Assembly (NCBI RefSeq): GCF_013128195.2
Contig: NZ_CP053452.2
Span: forward strand, 2,914,001 to 2,978,000
Reading direction: 5' to 3'
From: Frigoriglobus tundricola
GTDB lineage: Bacteria > Planctomycetota > Planctomycetia > Gemmatales > Gemmataceae
DNA: 64,000 bases
A program made the translations under genes and the position numbers. The notes below the pieces were generated by a model. That model searched no databases. It saw only the letters and a program-made list of their open reading frames with translations, and was not told the DNA's origin. Shown one piece after another: positions 16,326 through 24,903 of this stretch; the first letter of the stretch is position 1, and every line of letters begins with the position of its first letter.

Positions 16326-18131
16326 TCATAAGCGGATGCTCCCCGCGCAGATGCCGTCGTACATCGGCGCGTCGAGCGCGGTGTAAGCGCGCCGTTCGGG
16401 GTGATAGAAGTACAGTGGGTCGGCGCATTGGGCCGGGTCGAACCCCTGCCGGACCAGATCGGTCTTCGCGTATTTGAACGTGCCGGTCAGCGTCGCCTGC
16501 GGACAGAGCCGGAGAAACAGCGGCCGCGCGTAGGCGGGCAGCCGCTCGGCCAGGTGCCCGTGGAGGGCGGCAAGATCGATCGCGCCCTCACAGACGAGGG
16601 CCGCCATCCCGGCGCGGCCCTCGGCGCCCGGAACCGCCACCCCGTAGACGCTCGCGTGCAGCACGCCGTCGAACGCGCCGAGTTCTTGCGCCACCTCGGA
16701 GGTGGCCACGTTCTCGCCCTTCCAGCGGAAGGTGTCCCCGACGCGATCGACGAAGTAGAAGAACCCCTTCTCGTCCCGGCGCATCAGGTCGCCGGTCCGG
16801 ACCCAGGCGTCGCCCGGCGCGAACACGTTGCGCAGGACCTTCTTTTCGGTCTCGGCCGCGCTGGTGTAGCCCTCGAACCGGCCGCCGGCGCCCGCCGGAT
16901 CGTGCCGCACCTTGCCGAGCGCCTCGCCGGGCTCGTTGACGCCGCAGCGGATACAGAAACCGTTCTCATCGCGAACGGGCGCGCCCGTGTCGGAGTCGAA
17001 GCGGACCAGCGCCGGCGCGTACCGGTGCTCGAGGTACGGGGGGATGTGGCCAATCGCTCCGGGCCGGCCCTGTACGTTGAACAGCGAGAGCCCCCCCTCC
17101 GTGGCGGCATAGAACTCGAGGACCTGCGGGATGCGGAAGCGCTGCTGGAACGCCTCCCACACGCCGGCGGCGAGGCCGTTGCCCACCGCCAACCGGAGGC
17201 GGTGCCCGGTCTCGTTCTCCGCACGGGGCAGGTGCAGCAGGTAGCGGCAGAGTTCGCCGATGTACTGGAACGCGGTACACTCCCAGCGGTTGATGTCGCT
17301 CCAGAACTGGCTCGCCGAGAACCGCTCGCGCACCACCATCGAGCCGCCCGCGGCCAGCACCGCGCCCGGGGCCAGCACCCCCCCGACGCTGTGGTACATG
17401 GGCAGGCAGTTGTACAGGCGGTCGCCCGGCTGCGCGTCCATCATGCCCGCGAACCACAGGCCCCATTGCATCACGCGCGCGTGGCTCACGTTGACGGCCT
17501 TGGGCATTCCCGTGCTGCCCGACGTGAAGATGTAAAGCGCGCGGTCGTCAATCGTGACGTCGCGCGCCTCTTCGGCCCCGAGCGGCGCGTCGGTCAGGGC
17601 CTCGATCGTCGCCCCGAGGCCCCGCGCCCCGCCGTGAGCCCACACCTGCGGCGGCGCGGCGAGGTGCGGGAGGGCCGTCTCGAGCGCGTCGGCGAGTTCC
17701 GCGGCGACGATGACGTGTGTGGCCGAAGCGGCCTGAACGCAGTGCGCGAGAGACGGCCCGGTGAGGTTGGTGTTCAGCAGCGCGACGACGCCGCCGACGC
17801 GGGTGACGCCCAGCCAGACGGCCAGGTACTCGGGGCGGTTGGGCATCAGCAGGCCCACCACGTCGCCCTTCGCCACGCCCCGTGCGAGCGCCCAGCGGGC
17901 GTACCGCCGCGCCCGCCCGGCGAGGTCCCGGTAGGAGAAGCACTCGCGCTCGGACAGCAGCGCGGGCTTGTCCCCGAGCCGGTGGCCCAACTCGTCGACG
18001 ACCGCGGGCAGCACGCGGCCGCGCTGGCGGGGGATCGGCGCCGTCAGCTCGAGGGCGCGGAGCCAGGCCCGCGACACGGACCCGCCCGGCCGCGCAGCCG
18101 TTTGAACGATCTCGGTGCGCGCCGCACTCAT
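16326..18131 (-). CDS. Long-chain acyl-CoA/ACP synthetase, FATP-like
   Basis: 601 residues of the ANL superfamily. The AMP-binding P-loop is IFTSGSTGMPKA (about residue 200). Other motifs are FYAATEGG, WVRTGDLMRRDE, the hinge DRVGDTFRWKGENVATSEV (very FATP/very-long-chain synthetase-like) and the C-terminal catalytic region GTFKYAK with its Lys. It activates a carboxylic acid as acyl-AMP and passes it to CoA or ACP. It overlaps the SDR gene by four bases (ATGA). Last gene of the tight five-gene set. Confidence 0.9.
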   Translation of the reverse strand: MSAARTEIVQTAARPGGSVSRAWLRALELTAPIPRQRGRVLPAVVDELGHRLGDKPALLSERECFSYRDLAGRARRYARWALARGVAKGDVVGLLMPNRPEYLAVWLGVTRVGGVVALLNTNLTGPSLAHCVQAASATHVIVAAELADALETALPHLAAPPQVWAHGGARGLGATIEALTDAPLGAEEARDVTIDDRALYIFTSGSTGMPKAVNVSHARVMQWGLWFAGMMDAQPGDRLYNCLPMYHSVGGVLAPGAVLAAGGSMVVRERFSASQFWSDINRWECTAFQYIGELCRYLLHLPRAENETGHRLRLAVGNGLAAGVWEAFQQRFRIPQVLEFYAATEGGLSLFNVQGRPGAIGHIPPYLEHRYAPALVRFDSDTGAPVRDENGFCIRCGVNEPGEALGKVRHDPAGAGGRFEGYTSAAETEKKVLRNVFAPGDAWVRTGDLMRRDEKGFFYFVDRVGDTFRWKGENVATSEVAQELGAFDGVLHASVYGVAVPGAEGRAGMAALVCEGAIDLAALHGHLAERLPAYARPLFLRLCPQATLTGTFKYAKTDLVRQGFDPAQCADPLYFYHPERRAYTALDAPMYDGICAGSIRL

Positions 18132-18865
18132 GCCGTGTTCCCCGCGTCAACAGTGAGAACGGTTCCGGTGACGTTCTTGGCGCCGGGGCTGAGCAAATAC
18201 GCCACAGCGGCGGCGACGTCGTCCACCTCGACCAGGCGGCGCAAGGCGCTGCGCCGGACAATCTGCTCGCGGTGCTCGTCGGTCAGCCCTTTGGTCATTT
18301 CGGTATCGACGAACCCCGGCGCGACCGCGTTCACGGTGATGCCGGTCCGGCCCACCTCGCGCGCCAGCGAGCGGGTGAAGCCGATCATGGACGCTTTGGT
18401 AGCGCCGTAAACGGAGAGCCCGCTGTACCCGGTGGAGGCCACGATCGAGGCCATGTTGACAATGCGCCCGCCGGCGCCGTCGGCCATCATCGACCGCAAG
18501 ACGCACTTGCTGAGCAGGATGGGTGAAACCACGTTGAGCCGGACCACTTGCTCGATTTGCGGCGCGCTCGCAAGCGCCAGCGTCCCATCGATGCTCATGC
18601 CCGCGTTGTTCACCAGGGCATAGATGGGGCCGAGGCCCGTGCGGAGCTGCTTGACCAGCGCGGCCATCCCGTCGGTTTCGGCCAGATCGTATGCCGTGAA
18701 GCCGATGGGGCCGGTGCCGCTCCGCGCGGCCTCGTCGATGGCCGCGCGCAATTCGGGGCTCTCGTTGCGCGCGAGGGCCGTTACCCGGTAACCGGCTTTC
18801 GCTAAACAGCGAACGATGCCCAATCCGATACCGCGGCTCCCGCCGGTCACGATGACGTTACTCAT
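18128..18865 (-). CDS. Short-chain dehydrogenase/reductase, FabG-like
   Basis: 245 residues from ATG 18865 (MSNVIVTGGSRGIGLGIV); the upstream extension overlaps the ligase gene and was dropped. NAD(P)-binding TGGSRGIG, NNAG in ALVNNAGMSIDG, catalytic Ser, Tyr and Lys in STGYSGLSVYGATKASM, and a VAPGFVDTEMT motif. This is typical of 3-oxoacyl-ACP reductases. It overlaps both neighbours, so it is translationally coupled and probably reduces a keto group on the ACP- or CoA-bound product. Confidence 0.92.
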   Translation of the reverse strand: MSNVIVTGGSRGIGLGIVRCLAKAGYRVTALARNESPELRAAIDEAARSGTGPIGFTAYDLAETDGMAALVKQLRTGLGPIYALVNNAGMSIDGTLALASAPQIEQVVRLNVVSPILLSKCVLRSMMADGAGGRIVNMASIVASTGYSGLSVYGATKASMIGFTRSLAREVGRTGITVNAVAPGFVDTEMTKGLTDEHREQIVRRSALRRLVEVDDVAAAVAYLLSPGAKNVTGTVLTVDAGNTA

Positions 18866-20255
18866 GACGGCGTACCAGCTTCCCGGTCTCCGAGATGGCC
18901 AACATGGGCACAAAGCGGATCGCCGCCGGAACCTTGTGCGGCGCCAGCGACTCGCGGCAGAACTGCTTGATCGTCCGTTCCAGTTCGCGCGCCGGTTCGT
19001 CCCCGGTGGCCGGCGGCTCCTTAAGAACCACGTCGGCGACCACGAGCGCGCCGGTAATCGGGCTCTTCTTCGTCTTGACCAGGGACAGCCGCACCCGGGG
19101 GTGGCGGTTCAGCACGGCTTCGACTTCTTCGGGATAGACCTTGAGCCCGCCGACGTTGATCACGCCGTCGCGCCGGCCCTGGAAGTGGTACCGGCCGTCG
19201 CGCAGGTCCAGCACGTCGCCCGTGTCGACGAAGCCCTCCGCATCCTTCAGCGCGGGCGGGTTCTCGCCGAGGTAGCGTTCGGCGGTGCGGCCGGAGCGGA
19301 CGCGCAGCGTCGCGTCCACCACCTTCAGCTCGACGCCCGCCGTGCCCGTGAGCACACCGGCCGGGACCCCCGCCAGCCCGTCGCGGACGTCGAAGGCCAC
19401 GCCGGCCTCGGTGGTGGCGAAGGCGTGGCTGATCTCGGCGCCGGGATAGAAGGCGCGCAGGCTGTTGAGGACGGACTGGTCGGCGATCTCGCCCGAGAGC
19501 CGGATGTACCGGGGCGCGATGCGCGCGGCTTCGGGGCTCATCAGCGCCCGCCGCCAGTGCGACGGCGTACCGGAGATGTGCGTGACGCCGGCCGCTCCCG
19601 CGCGCCGCAGGAAGTCCCCCGCGCCCTCCTGCGGCCCGGGGATGACCAGCGAGGCGCCCGCGAGGACGGCGCGGAGGTAGATCTGCAAGCCGCCGTAGCG
19701 GCGAATGTCGTAAAACGTGCCCCAGATCACTTCGGTGCGCGACGCACTCGCACCGATGGCCCCCGTCAAACTCGCCAGCGTGTGCAGCACCATTTTGGGC
19801 CGGCCGGTTGTTCCCGAGGTGAGCAGAACCCACTCGGTCGCCCGCCGGTCGTGGGCGGCACGAACGCGCGGGACCAGCGCCGGCGCGCAGACGACGTGAC
19901 GCACGCCGCCGATCGGGGCGCCGCCGAGCGCGCGGCCGTCGGAGACCAGCGCGTCCACCTCGGCGGACCGGATGACGTAGGGCAGGTGCTCGAGAGCCAG
20001 GTCCGGCGGGTAAAGGGTCACGCGCCGCGCCAGGCCATCGAGCTCGATTAGCGCGAGCGCGGCGACAAACGGGTCCGTGGCGGCGATCAGGACCGATCCG
20101 CCGTGCAGCTCCTCGACACCGGACGCGATCGCCGTCCCCCCGAGCAGGGCGCCGAGCGCGGTGCGGTGTTCGGCGCCGATCAGGTCGCCGGGCGGCACCC
20201 CGGAACCGACGATCGCGTCCCGCAAGCTCGGATGGCTGTTACACGGCGTTTTCAT
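18858..20255 (-). CDS. AMP-dependent ligase (ANL superfamily), ACP-linked
   Basis: 465 residues from ATG 20255, overlapping the end of the ACP gene by 17 bases; a TTG four codons earlier is unlikely. Shorter than common acyl-CoA synthetases. Motifs: LLTSGTTGRPKMVLHT, ISGTPSHWRRALM, FATTEAGVAF, DTGDVLDLRDGRY, GRRDGVINVGGLKVYPEEVE and the catalytic Lys in SETGKLVRR. The arrangement suggests it adenylates an acid and loads the adjacent ACP. The acid is unknown and the substrate pocket cannot be decoded here. Confidence 0.85.
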   Translation of the reverse strand: MKTPCNSHPSLRDAIVGSGVPPGDLIGAEHRTALGALLGGTAIASGVEELHGGSVLIAATDPFVAALALIELDGLARRVTLYPPDLALEHLPYVIRSAEVDALVSDGRALGGAPIGGVRHVVCAPALVPRVRAAHDRRATEWVLLTSGTTGRPKMVLHTLASLTGAIGASASRTEVIWGTFYDIRRYGGLQIYLRAVLAGASLVIPGPQEGAGDFLRRAGAAGVTHISGTPSHWRRALMSPEAARIAPRYIRLSGEIADQSVLNSLRAFYPGAEISHAFATTEAGVAFDVRDGLAGVPAGVLTGTAGVELKVVDATLRVRSGRTAERYLGENPPALKDAEGFVDTGDVLDLRDGRYHFQGRRDGVINVGGLKVYPEEVEAVLNRHPRVRLSLVKTKKSPITGALVVADVVLKEPPATGDEPARELERTIKQFCRESLAPHKVPAAIRFVPMLAISETGKLVRRHE

Positions 20256-20481
20256 AGAAGCGTACAAACTCTCCCACGCTCACGGGGAAAGGGGCGCCTT
20301 CATTTGTGCCGAACGGGTCCTTGCCCAGAACGGTCTCCAGGCGGCTGACGATGATGGCGAAGCACAGCGAGTCCAGGCCCAGCTCCTGCAGCGGCGTTTC
20401 ATCGGACAGCGGCCCGAGCCGCTTGTCCTGCTCCTGTGCGACCTGCCGAAACTGGTCCAAAATATCCGATCGAACGCTCAT
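20239..20481 (-). CDS. Acyl/peptidyl carrier protein
   Basis: 80 residues from ATG 20481 with a GGAG ribosome site; the upstream in-frame extension is non-coding. Four-helix ACP pattern with the phosphopantetheine Ser38 in ELGLDSLCFA. It is free-standing, not the fatty-acid AcpP (no fab genes adjacent). Placed between the iron enzyme and the AMP ligase, it probably carries the substrate of the oxidase. Confidence 0.88.
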   Translation of the reverse strand: MSVRSDILDQFRQVAQEQDKRLGPLSDETPLQELGLDSLCFAIIVSRLETVLGKDPFGTNEGAPFPVSVGEFVRFYENAV

Positions 20482-20535
20482 ACACAAGTTCTCCGGTCCC
20501 GACGAGCGGGCACGCGCGTTTTTCGGACCCACGGT

Positions 20536-21201
20536 TCAGGCGGCCCGCGGCCCGGATTGGGGCCGGATGATCCGCTCGATCAGCGTGCGGAGCAGGTTGA
20601 CGCCCTCGAAGAGGTCGGCGTCCGGCTCGGGCGGCGCCAGTGCGAGTTCGGCGGCCAGGACCTTGAAGAGCCCTTCGGTGTGCTCGATGTCGCAGACGCC
20701 GTGGACCTCGGTGTACTCCTGCTCCGTCGAACCCTGTTTCGTGGCCAGGTACGCCAGGTAGGGCATGAACTTTTGAATGAAGCCCTCGAAGAAGCCCATC
20801 ATCAGGACCGACTTGACCGCTTCGAGCCGGCCCAGGAACAGGCGGACCTTGGTCAGGTCATCGTTCACGGCCAACGCGTCTTGATCCGTGGGAAAGGCGT
20901 CGGCCGCGATCGCGAACTTGCGCAGCATCAGCGGGTGGCAGTCGCGCACTTCCTCGTTCAGATTTCCCAGCAGGATGGGCCGCGAGTGCTCCGCTTTGGC
21001 GGCGAGGGCCGTGGCGGTCATCCAGTAGATGAAATTGCCTTCGAGCACCGAAGTGTACCGCGCGATGATCCCCCGGCGCTCTTCGCCGGTGAGCTGTTTC
21101 GGGTCGGGCAGTGAATCGATGAGCTCGTCGATGATTGCGAACGTCTTGTCTTCAAGTGGCGCAACAGGATTTGCGAGCAAGCATTCGGGCGATGATGACA
21201 C
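20536..21201 (-). CDS. Heme-oxygenase-like iron-containing redox enzyme (HDO/CADD/UndA type)
   Basis: 221 residues from GTG 21201, which has GAGGA six bases upstream; a TTG at 21258 would add 19 residues without clear similarity. All-helical. The pattern matches the TenA/PqqC-like iron redox family: Glu in VLEGNFIYW (~54), NEEVRDCH with Glu and His (~83-89), Glu139 in FFEGFIQKFMPY, and H167-xxx-D171-xx-H174 in EVHGVCDIEHTEG. Members include UndA (terminal alkene formation), BesC and SznF (C-C or N-oxygenation). The reaction here is unknown. Head gene of the ACP-ligase operon. Confidence 0.72.
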   Translation of the reverse strand: MSSSPECLLANPVAPLEDKTFAIIDELIDSLPDPKQLTGEERRGIIARYTSVLEGNFIYWMTATALAAKAEHSRPILLGNLNEEVRDCHPLMLRKFAIAADAFPTDQDALAVNDDLTKVRLFLGRLEAVKSVLMMGFFEGFIQKFMPYLAYLATKQGSTEQEYTEVHGVCDIEHTEGLFKVLAAELALAPPEPDADLFEGVNLLRTLIERIIRPQSGPRAA

Positions 21202-21331
21202 AGCAAGTCCTCGGTAAGGGGAGGGATTCTGATACAAAAGGGAGTTAAGTAGCGACAATACGGATTGGTCGCTTTGAGATAACCTTGGGCGTTAGGTTAG
21301 AGGGGAAAAATTGGCTGTTAGTAGAATTCTT

Positions 21332-21360
21332 ACAATATACGTAGTCCTCACTGCTGTCAA
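21332..21360 (-). promoter_or_regulatory. Sigma-70-type promoter for the HDO-ACP operon
   Basis: On the minus strand a perfect TTGACA (21360-21355), a 17-base spacer and TATTGT (21337-21332), in a locally AT-rich stretch. The predicted start is near 21325, leaving a leader of roughly 120 bases before GTG 21201. This is the best consensus promoter noticed in the window. Confidence 0.6.
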
Positions 21361-21444
21361 ACGGTTTCACACGATTTTCAAGAGCCGTGAGGCCGCGCCG
21401 CGGTTCGTCGGGCGTCGGGCGGCCCTTCGGGAGCGGGAGAGGAG

Positions 21445-21615
21445 ATGTCCACCCGCCGCGGTGCAACTCTCTGGCAGGACGAGCCCGGGCCGCCCCGGTT
21501 CACACTCAAGGAACTCCGGGAGATCCACGACCGCGCCGCTCGATGGGCTCAGCTGGTGTCCGATGAGCGTTCGGTGACAACGGGCCGGCTCCGGCGTGAA
21601 CTTCCGAGCCTTTGA
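21445..21615 (+). CDS. Small protein, unknown function
   Basis: 56 residues, ATG 21445 preceded by GAGAGGAG, a strong ribosome site. The sequence includes EPGPPRFTLKELREIHDRAA and then RWAQLVSDERSVTTGRLRR, which is charged and helical like a genuine small protein. No domain is recognised. It is divergent from the HDO operon and lies in otherwise gene-poor DNA, so it could also be a gene remnant. Confidence 0.45.
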   Translation: MSTRRGATLWQDEPGPPRFTLKELREIHDRAARWAQLVSDERSVTTGRLRRELPSL

Positions 21616-21933
21616 GCCGGTCGCCACCGCCGCCGCTCGGGGGCTGGCCGAAGGGACGCTTCACCGGCTCCTCCACAAGCCGACAAGATCCCCGCCGAGA
21701 CGGTTGAATAGGAAGTGCCTTCTACACCGGCATGAACTCCAGTTGAGAAGGCGAGCGACCCGCGGACGTGACAACTTACGAGTGGATTTGGGGGCTTGAA
21801 ACCCTCAAGCCGTCGTCCCGCGGTTGGCCGATGCGCGGCAACGGGTTCCGGGTCCCGCGCCCGCGCCCACTGTTCGGACGGGTTGTGGCTCACGGGCACG
21901 CGGGCCGCGGCGAGGACGGGCCGGGCGCACGCA
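21616..21933. other. Gap without recognisable gene
   Basis: No supported coding sequence or structure. Base composition is slightly less GC-rich than flanking genes. Confidence 0.4.
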
Positions 21934-22432
21934 TCACCTTCGCAAACGCACCTTCTGCGCCTCATTGCGCCGGTCGGCGAGGCGCCCGCGGGCCGCCGAC
22001 ACAGCGATCACGGCCGCCACTCCCAGCGCAACGACTCCGGCAATCTTGATCAGCAGCACCCACTTGGCGCGGCTCTTGTGGGCCCGCCGCGGACGGCGCG
22101 CGGCGGGCGCGCCGGCGGCTCTCGTTGTCGGGCTCGGCGCGGTCATCGGCTTCGTCGGGCTCGGCGCGGTCATCGGCTTCGTCGGGCTCCGCACCGCCCC
22201 CGTGTTCTTCGGGACAGTACGTCACAACGCGCGGCGGCGCTTGCGGGACGGCCGGGGGCGAGAGCGGCACAACGTGCGGCGGCGCTTGCGGGACGACCGG
22301 GGGCGAGAGCAGCGCGTCCGCCGATAGGGGGGCGACGAAGGCCGCGCCGCAGCAGCGACAGACGATCGAGCGACCGGCGGCGGGCGCCGGCGCGTCGTGA
22401 GGTTCGAAGCAGAGTGGGCACTCGAACGGCAT
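21934..22432 (-). pseudogene. Zinc-ribbon plus single-TM protein, apparently frameshifted
   Basis: The N-terminal frame (start 22432) encodes a zinc ribbon: FECPLCFEPH ... IVCRCCGAAF, then a Pro-rich linker and a 9-residue tandem repeat (EPDEADDRA twice). The basic patch and TM helix (AKWVLLIKIAGVVALGVAAV) lie in a different frame ending at 21934. Zinc ribbon, acidic/basic linker and one TM helix together are a common planctomycete architecture, so a one-base indel near 22090-22130 in the GC-rich RRRARR stretch probably splits one gene. If the first frame is real it ends at 21962 without a TM segment. Confidence 0.5.
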
Positions 22433-22932
22433 CGGGCGAGCCTCCGTAACGGTTGTCCACCTAATGCAGTCTCAAGCCGTAAAGTCGCAAGTCGTAAAGC
22501 CAACGGCCGGAGCGGGTCCGGGTTCTCGACTTATGACTTGTGACTTTTTGACTGCAGGCTCCACTAAAAGCATCGGGCATCGGGGGAACGAGTGCAACCC
22601 CCGTTCCCCCGCGGGACCGGCTCGCGACTCGCACGAACCGCGTCGGGGTGTACAGCACGCGCACGTTCAGCCCGGCGCGGGCCTCGCGTGTCCGAGTGCC
22701 GCCCTTGGACCGATCCGGGCCAGCCGAAAAGCAGCGGCGGGGCCATCGCCGGGGCACCGGACGGGTGGCATGTCCTGACACGAACTCTGCGACATTTCCT
22801 GTCCCCCGATCGACCGATCTACTGACCCCCCGCCCGGCGGCACAACCGGATACTGCACGGCCGGAGTACACGACCGGGGTCGACCCGCGTGAGTCGAAAC
22901 GGACCGCGCCGGCCGGTTACCGCTGGGCCCAC
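22433..22932. other. Gap with short dispersed motifs, no gene
   Basis: No supported gene. It contains AGTCGCAAGTCGTAAAG near 22486 and GACTTATGACTTGTGACTTT near 22528, related to the ACGACTTCCGACG repeats near 63357, so it holds degenerate interspersed sequence. Confidence 0.35.
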
Positions 22933-22983
22933 GCGGGGCGAGTCGCGGCCGGCGCACGTCGCGCCGGCCGCGACTCGCCCCGC
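22933..22983. promoter_or_regulatory. Perfect 23-bp hairpin in the leader of a small gene
   Basis: Arms 22933-22955 and 22961-22983 are fully complementary (GCGGGGCGAGTCGCGGCCGG at the arm start) with a five-base loop ACGTC. It ends 20 bases before ATG 23004, just ahead of the GAGGAG ribosome site. It lacks a U-tract and no plus-strand gene ends before it, so a leader structure or palindromic repeat is as likely as a terminator. Confidence 0.6.
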
Positions 22984-23003
22984 ACCCAACCGAGGAGACG
23001 GTT

Positions 23004-23264
23004 ATGACGAAGACCCCCGAGACGACGCACGAGGGCAAGGTGGTCAGCGTGGCGGGCGACAAACTCACCACGACGTGCAGCCAGGGCCAACAGCACTGCC
23101 ACACGGTGGCGAAAGACGCCAAGGTGACCTGCGACGGGAAGGCCAGCAAGGCGGCCGACCTGAAGACCGGCACCGAGGTCCGGGTGACCTGCCACAAGGA
23201 CGACAAGTCGGTCGCGACGGCCGTCGCGTCCGGCAAGCCCGCCACCACGGGACACAAGGCGTAG
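23004..23264 (+). CDS. Small soluble protein, OB-like, unknown function
   Basis: 86 residues, GAGGAG ribosome site seven bases upstream. The sequence is beta-rich with alternating short strands (EGKVVSVAGDKLTTTC, DAKVTCDGKAS, TEVRVTCHKDD), resembling small OB-fold/DUF5666-like proteins. Four Cys and a His in C-x-(5)-CH and TC-x patterns could bind metal. No signal peptide. It is followed by a hairpin. Function unknown. Confidence 0.8.
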   Translation: MTKTPETTHEGKVVSVAGDKLTTTCSQGQQHCHTVAKDAKVTCDGKASKAADLKTGTEVRVTCHKDDKSVATAVASGKPATTGHKA

Positions 23265-23300
23265 CGAACCCGCCGGCCCCGCGGCCCGGCCGCGGGTTCG
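23265..23300 (+). terminator. Hairpin after the small gene
   Basis: CGAACCCGC (23265-23273) pairs with GCGGGTTCG (23292-23300), with further GC pairing inside. It starts directly after the stop codon of the gene ending at 23264. No T-run. Confidence 0.5.
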
Positions 23301-23448
23301 GCCCGTCCCCGACCCGTTGGTGCCCCCCGCGAGGAATCCAATCAAGCGGCCCCGTAATTGCATAATTCGACGATGATCGAGCAGAGATCCGGCGCGATCA
23401 CGGCCCCACCCGGGACGGGCCGGCCACATTTTTCGAGAGAGACACACG

Positions 23449-24150
23449 ATGACCGCTCACCCCGTCCCCACGCCGCCCCACTTGAACGGGCGGCACCGGC
23501 ACACCTACGACGCCATCTTCCGCCACCCCGCGGCCCACAACCTCGAATGGCACGACGTGCGGTCGCTCCTCGACGCCATCGCGAATGTGACAGAGGAGCA
23601 CAACGGCGCGCTCCGGGTGACGCGGAACGAGCACGCGATCACGCTGCACGCGCCGCGGCACAAGGACGTCGCCACGACCGACGACCTGATGACGATCCGC
23701 AAGTTCCTGGAACAGTCGGCCGAAGTTCCGACGGCCCCGGCCGTCGCGCCGGGCACGCACCTGCTCGTCGTCATCGACCACCACGAGGCGAAGGTCTACC
23801 GGACCGAGTCGTCCGGGGCCGTTCCGGAGCAACTGGTGCCGTACGACCCGTACGGCTTCGGCCGCCACCTGCACTCCCACGCCGAAGAGACCGACGGCAA
23901 GCGGCGCCCGGAGCGCAAGAGCTTCTACGAGAACATCGCCGCGACGCTCCGCGGCGCCGACCAGGTCCTCGTCTTCGGCAGCGGAACGGGCGAGAGCAGC
24001 GCGATGGACCTGCTGGTCGCCGACTTGAAGCACAACCACCCCGATGTGGCCGCACGCGTCATCGGTTCGGTCGTGATCGACGCGCACCACACGACCGAAA
24101 GCCAGCTGCTGGCCCGGGCGCGGGAATTTTTCGCCTCCAAGGGCCCGTAG
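23449..24150 (+). CDS. Conserved hypothetical protein with RNase-fold-like C-terminus
   Basis: 233 residues. The N-terminal part is His-rich and helical (GRHRHTYDAIFRHPAAHNLE). The C-terminal part has LLVVIDHHEAKVYRTE and LVFGSGTGESSAMDLLVADL, then VIGSVVIDAHHTTESQLLA. This spacing of a central strand followed by an acidic region recalls bacterial eRF1-domain-like/host-attachment proteins, but the assignment is uncertain. No signal or membrane segment. Probably a stress-related cytosolic protein of unknown role. Confidence 0.7.
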   Translation: MTAHPVPTPPHLNGRHRHTYDAIFRHPAAHNLEWHDVRSLLDAIANVTEEHNGALRVTRNEHAITLHAPRHKDVATTDDLMTIRKFLEQSAEVPTAPAVAPGTHLLVVIDHHEAKVYRTESSGAVPEQLVPYDPYGFGRHLHSHAEETDGKRRPERKSFYENIAATLRGADQVLVFGSGTGESSAMDLLVADLKHNHPDVAARVIGSVVIDAHHTTESQLLARAREFFASKGP

Positions 24151-24397
24151 CCCGACGCCCCCGCCGGCCGCGTTCCGCCCCGGCCTCTGGCGCCGCGGGC
24201 GCCGCCCCCGCCTGTCGGGGGATCCGCCCGCAGCCCGCTCGTTCCCCGACACCGGGTCGTCAGCTTCTCCTGACACGAGCCCGTCCCATCCCCTGTCGGT
24301 CGCCGGGGCCGTTTGTGCGACACTGCACGACGGCAGAACGCGTCCGCGCGGCCGCAAGCGGTACTCACTCACAAAAGGGCGCCCCGCGTTCCTCCCG

Positions 24398-24556
24398 GTG
24401 CTCGGGGCGGGGATCGCGTTTCTCGCCGCCGCCCTGCTCGGCTTCGGAACCGTGTCCGACGAGAGCGTTCTCGCGGACCAGGTGTCCGGCGCGTTCGCCC
24501 TCTGCGCGGCCGCGGTCCGGTGGGCCCGGCTGGCCCGCGTGCGGCCGGGCGCCTGA
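24398..24556 (+). CDS. Possible small membrane protein (DUF1328-like)
   Basis: 52 residues if started at GTG 24398: VLGAGIAFLAAALLGFG, then a second hydrophobic stretch SGAFALCAAAVRW and a basic end. The two-helix pattern with LLGFG resembles short DUF1328/YtjA envelope peptides. No clear ribosome site, so support is weak. It stands just ahead of another small membrane protein gene. Confidence 0.35.
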   Translation: MLGAGIAFLAAALLGFGTVSDESVLADQVSGAFALCAAAVRWARLARVRPGA

Positions 24557-24593
24557 TTCGCTCGTCTCGAATTCCCCAGTGGAGGTCCGAACC

Positions 24594-24758
24594 GTGCCCC
24601 GTTACACGCTCGAAACGATCATCGTGGTGCTGCTCCTGCTGTGGCTCCTGGGGGCGTTTTTCGTCCCGGTCGGCGGCGACCTGATCCACCTGCTCCTGCT
24701 GGTCATTCTGGTCGTCGTGGTCCTGCGCCTCCTCCAGGGGCGGAGCACGTTGAGTTGA
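24594..24758 (+). CDS. Lmo0937-family small membrane protein
   Basis: 54 residues from GTG 24594 with a GGAGG site eight bases upstream. Two hydrophobic helices: TIIVVLLLLWLLGAFFV and LIHLLLLVILVVVVLRLLQG, separated by a Gly turn. The WLLG...GGxLIHLLL pattern is the Lmo0937 (DUF5670) signature. A small inner-membrane protein often linked to stress. Function unknown. Confidence 0.75.
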   Translation: MPRYTLETIIVVLLLLWLLGAFFVPVGGDLIHLLLLVILVVVVLRLLQGRSTLS

Positions 24759-24903
24759 TCAAAAAGATGTTTTTTTAGACGTCCGATTCAGTTAGGTGCG
24801 CGGCACAGCGTACGGTACTGTACAATGTCGGCACTGGCCGCGCCGACCCGGCGTCGCAGACTCGAACTCGGACCGACGCTGCGGCGCCGACGAACAGGTA
24901 CTC

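Noticed and set aside
22461-22871. 136-codon minus-strand frame
   Set aside because: No ribosome site, Arg/Ser/Gly-rich composition and interspersed repeat motifs inside; considered non-coding.
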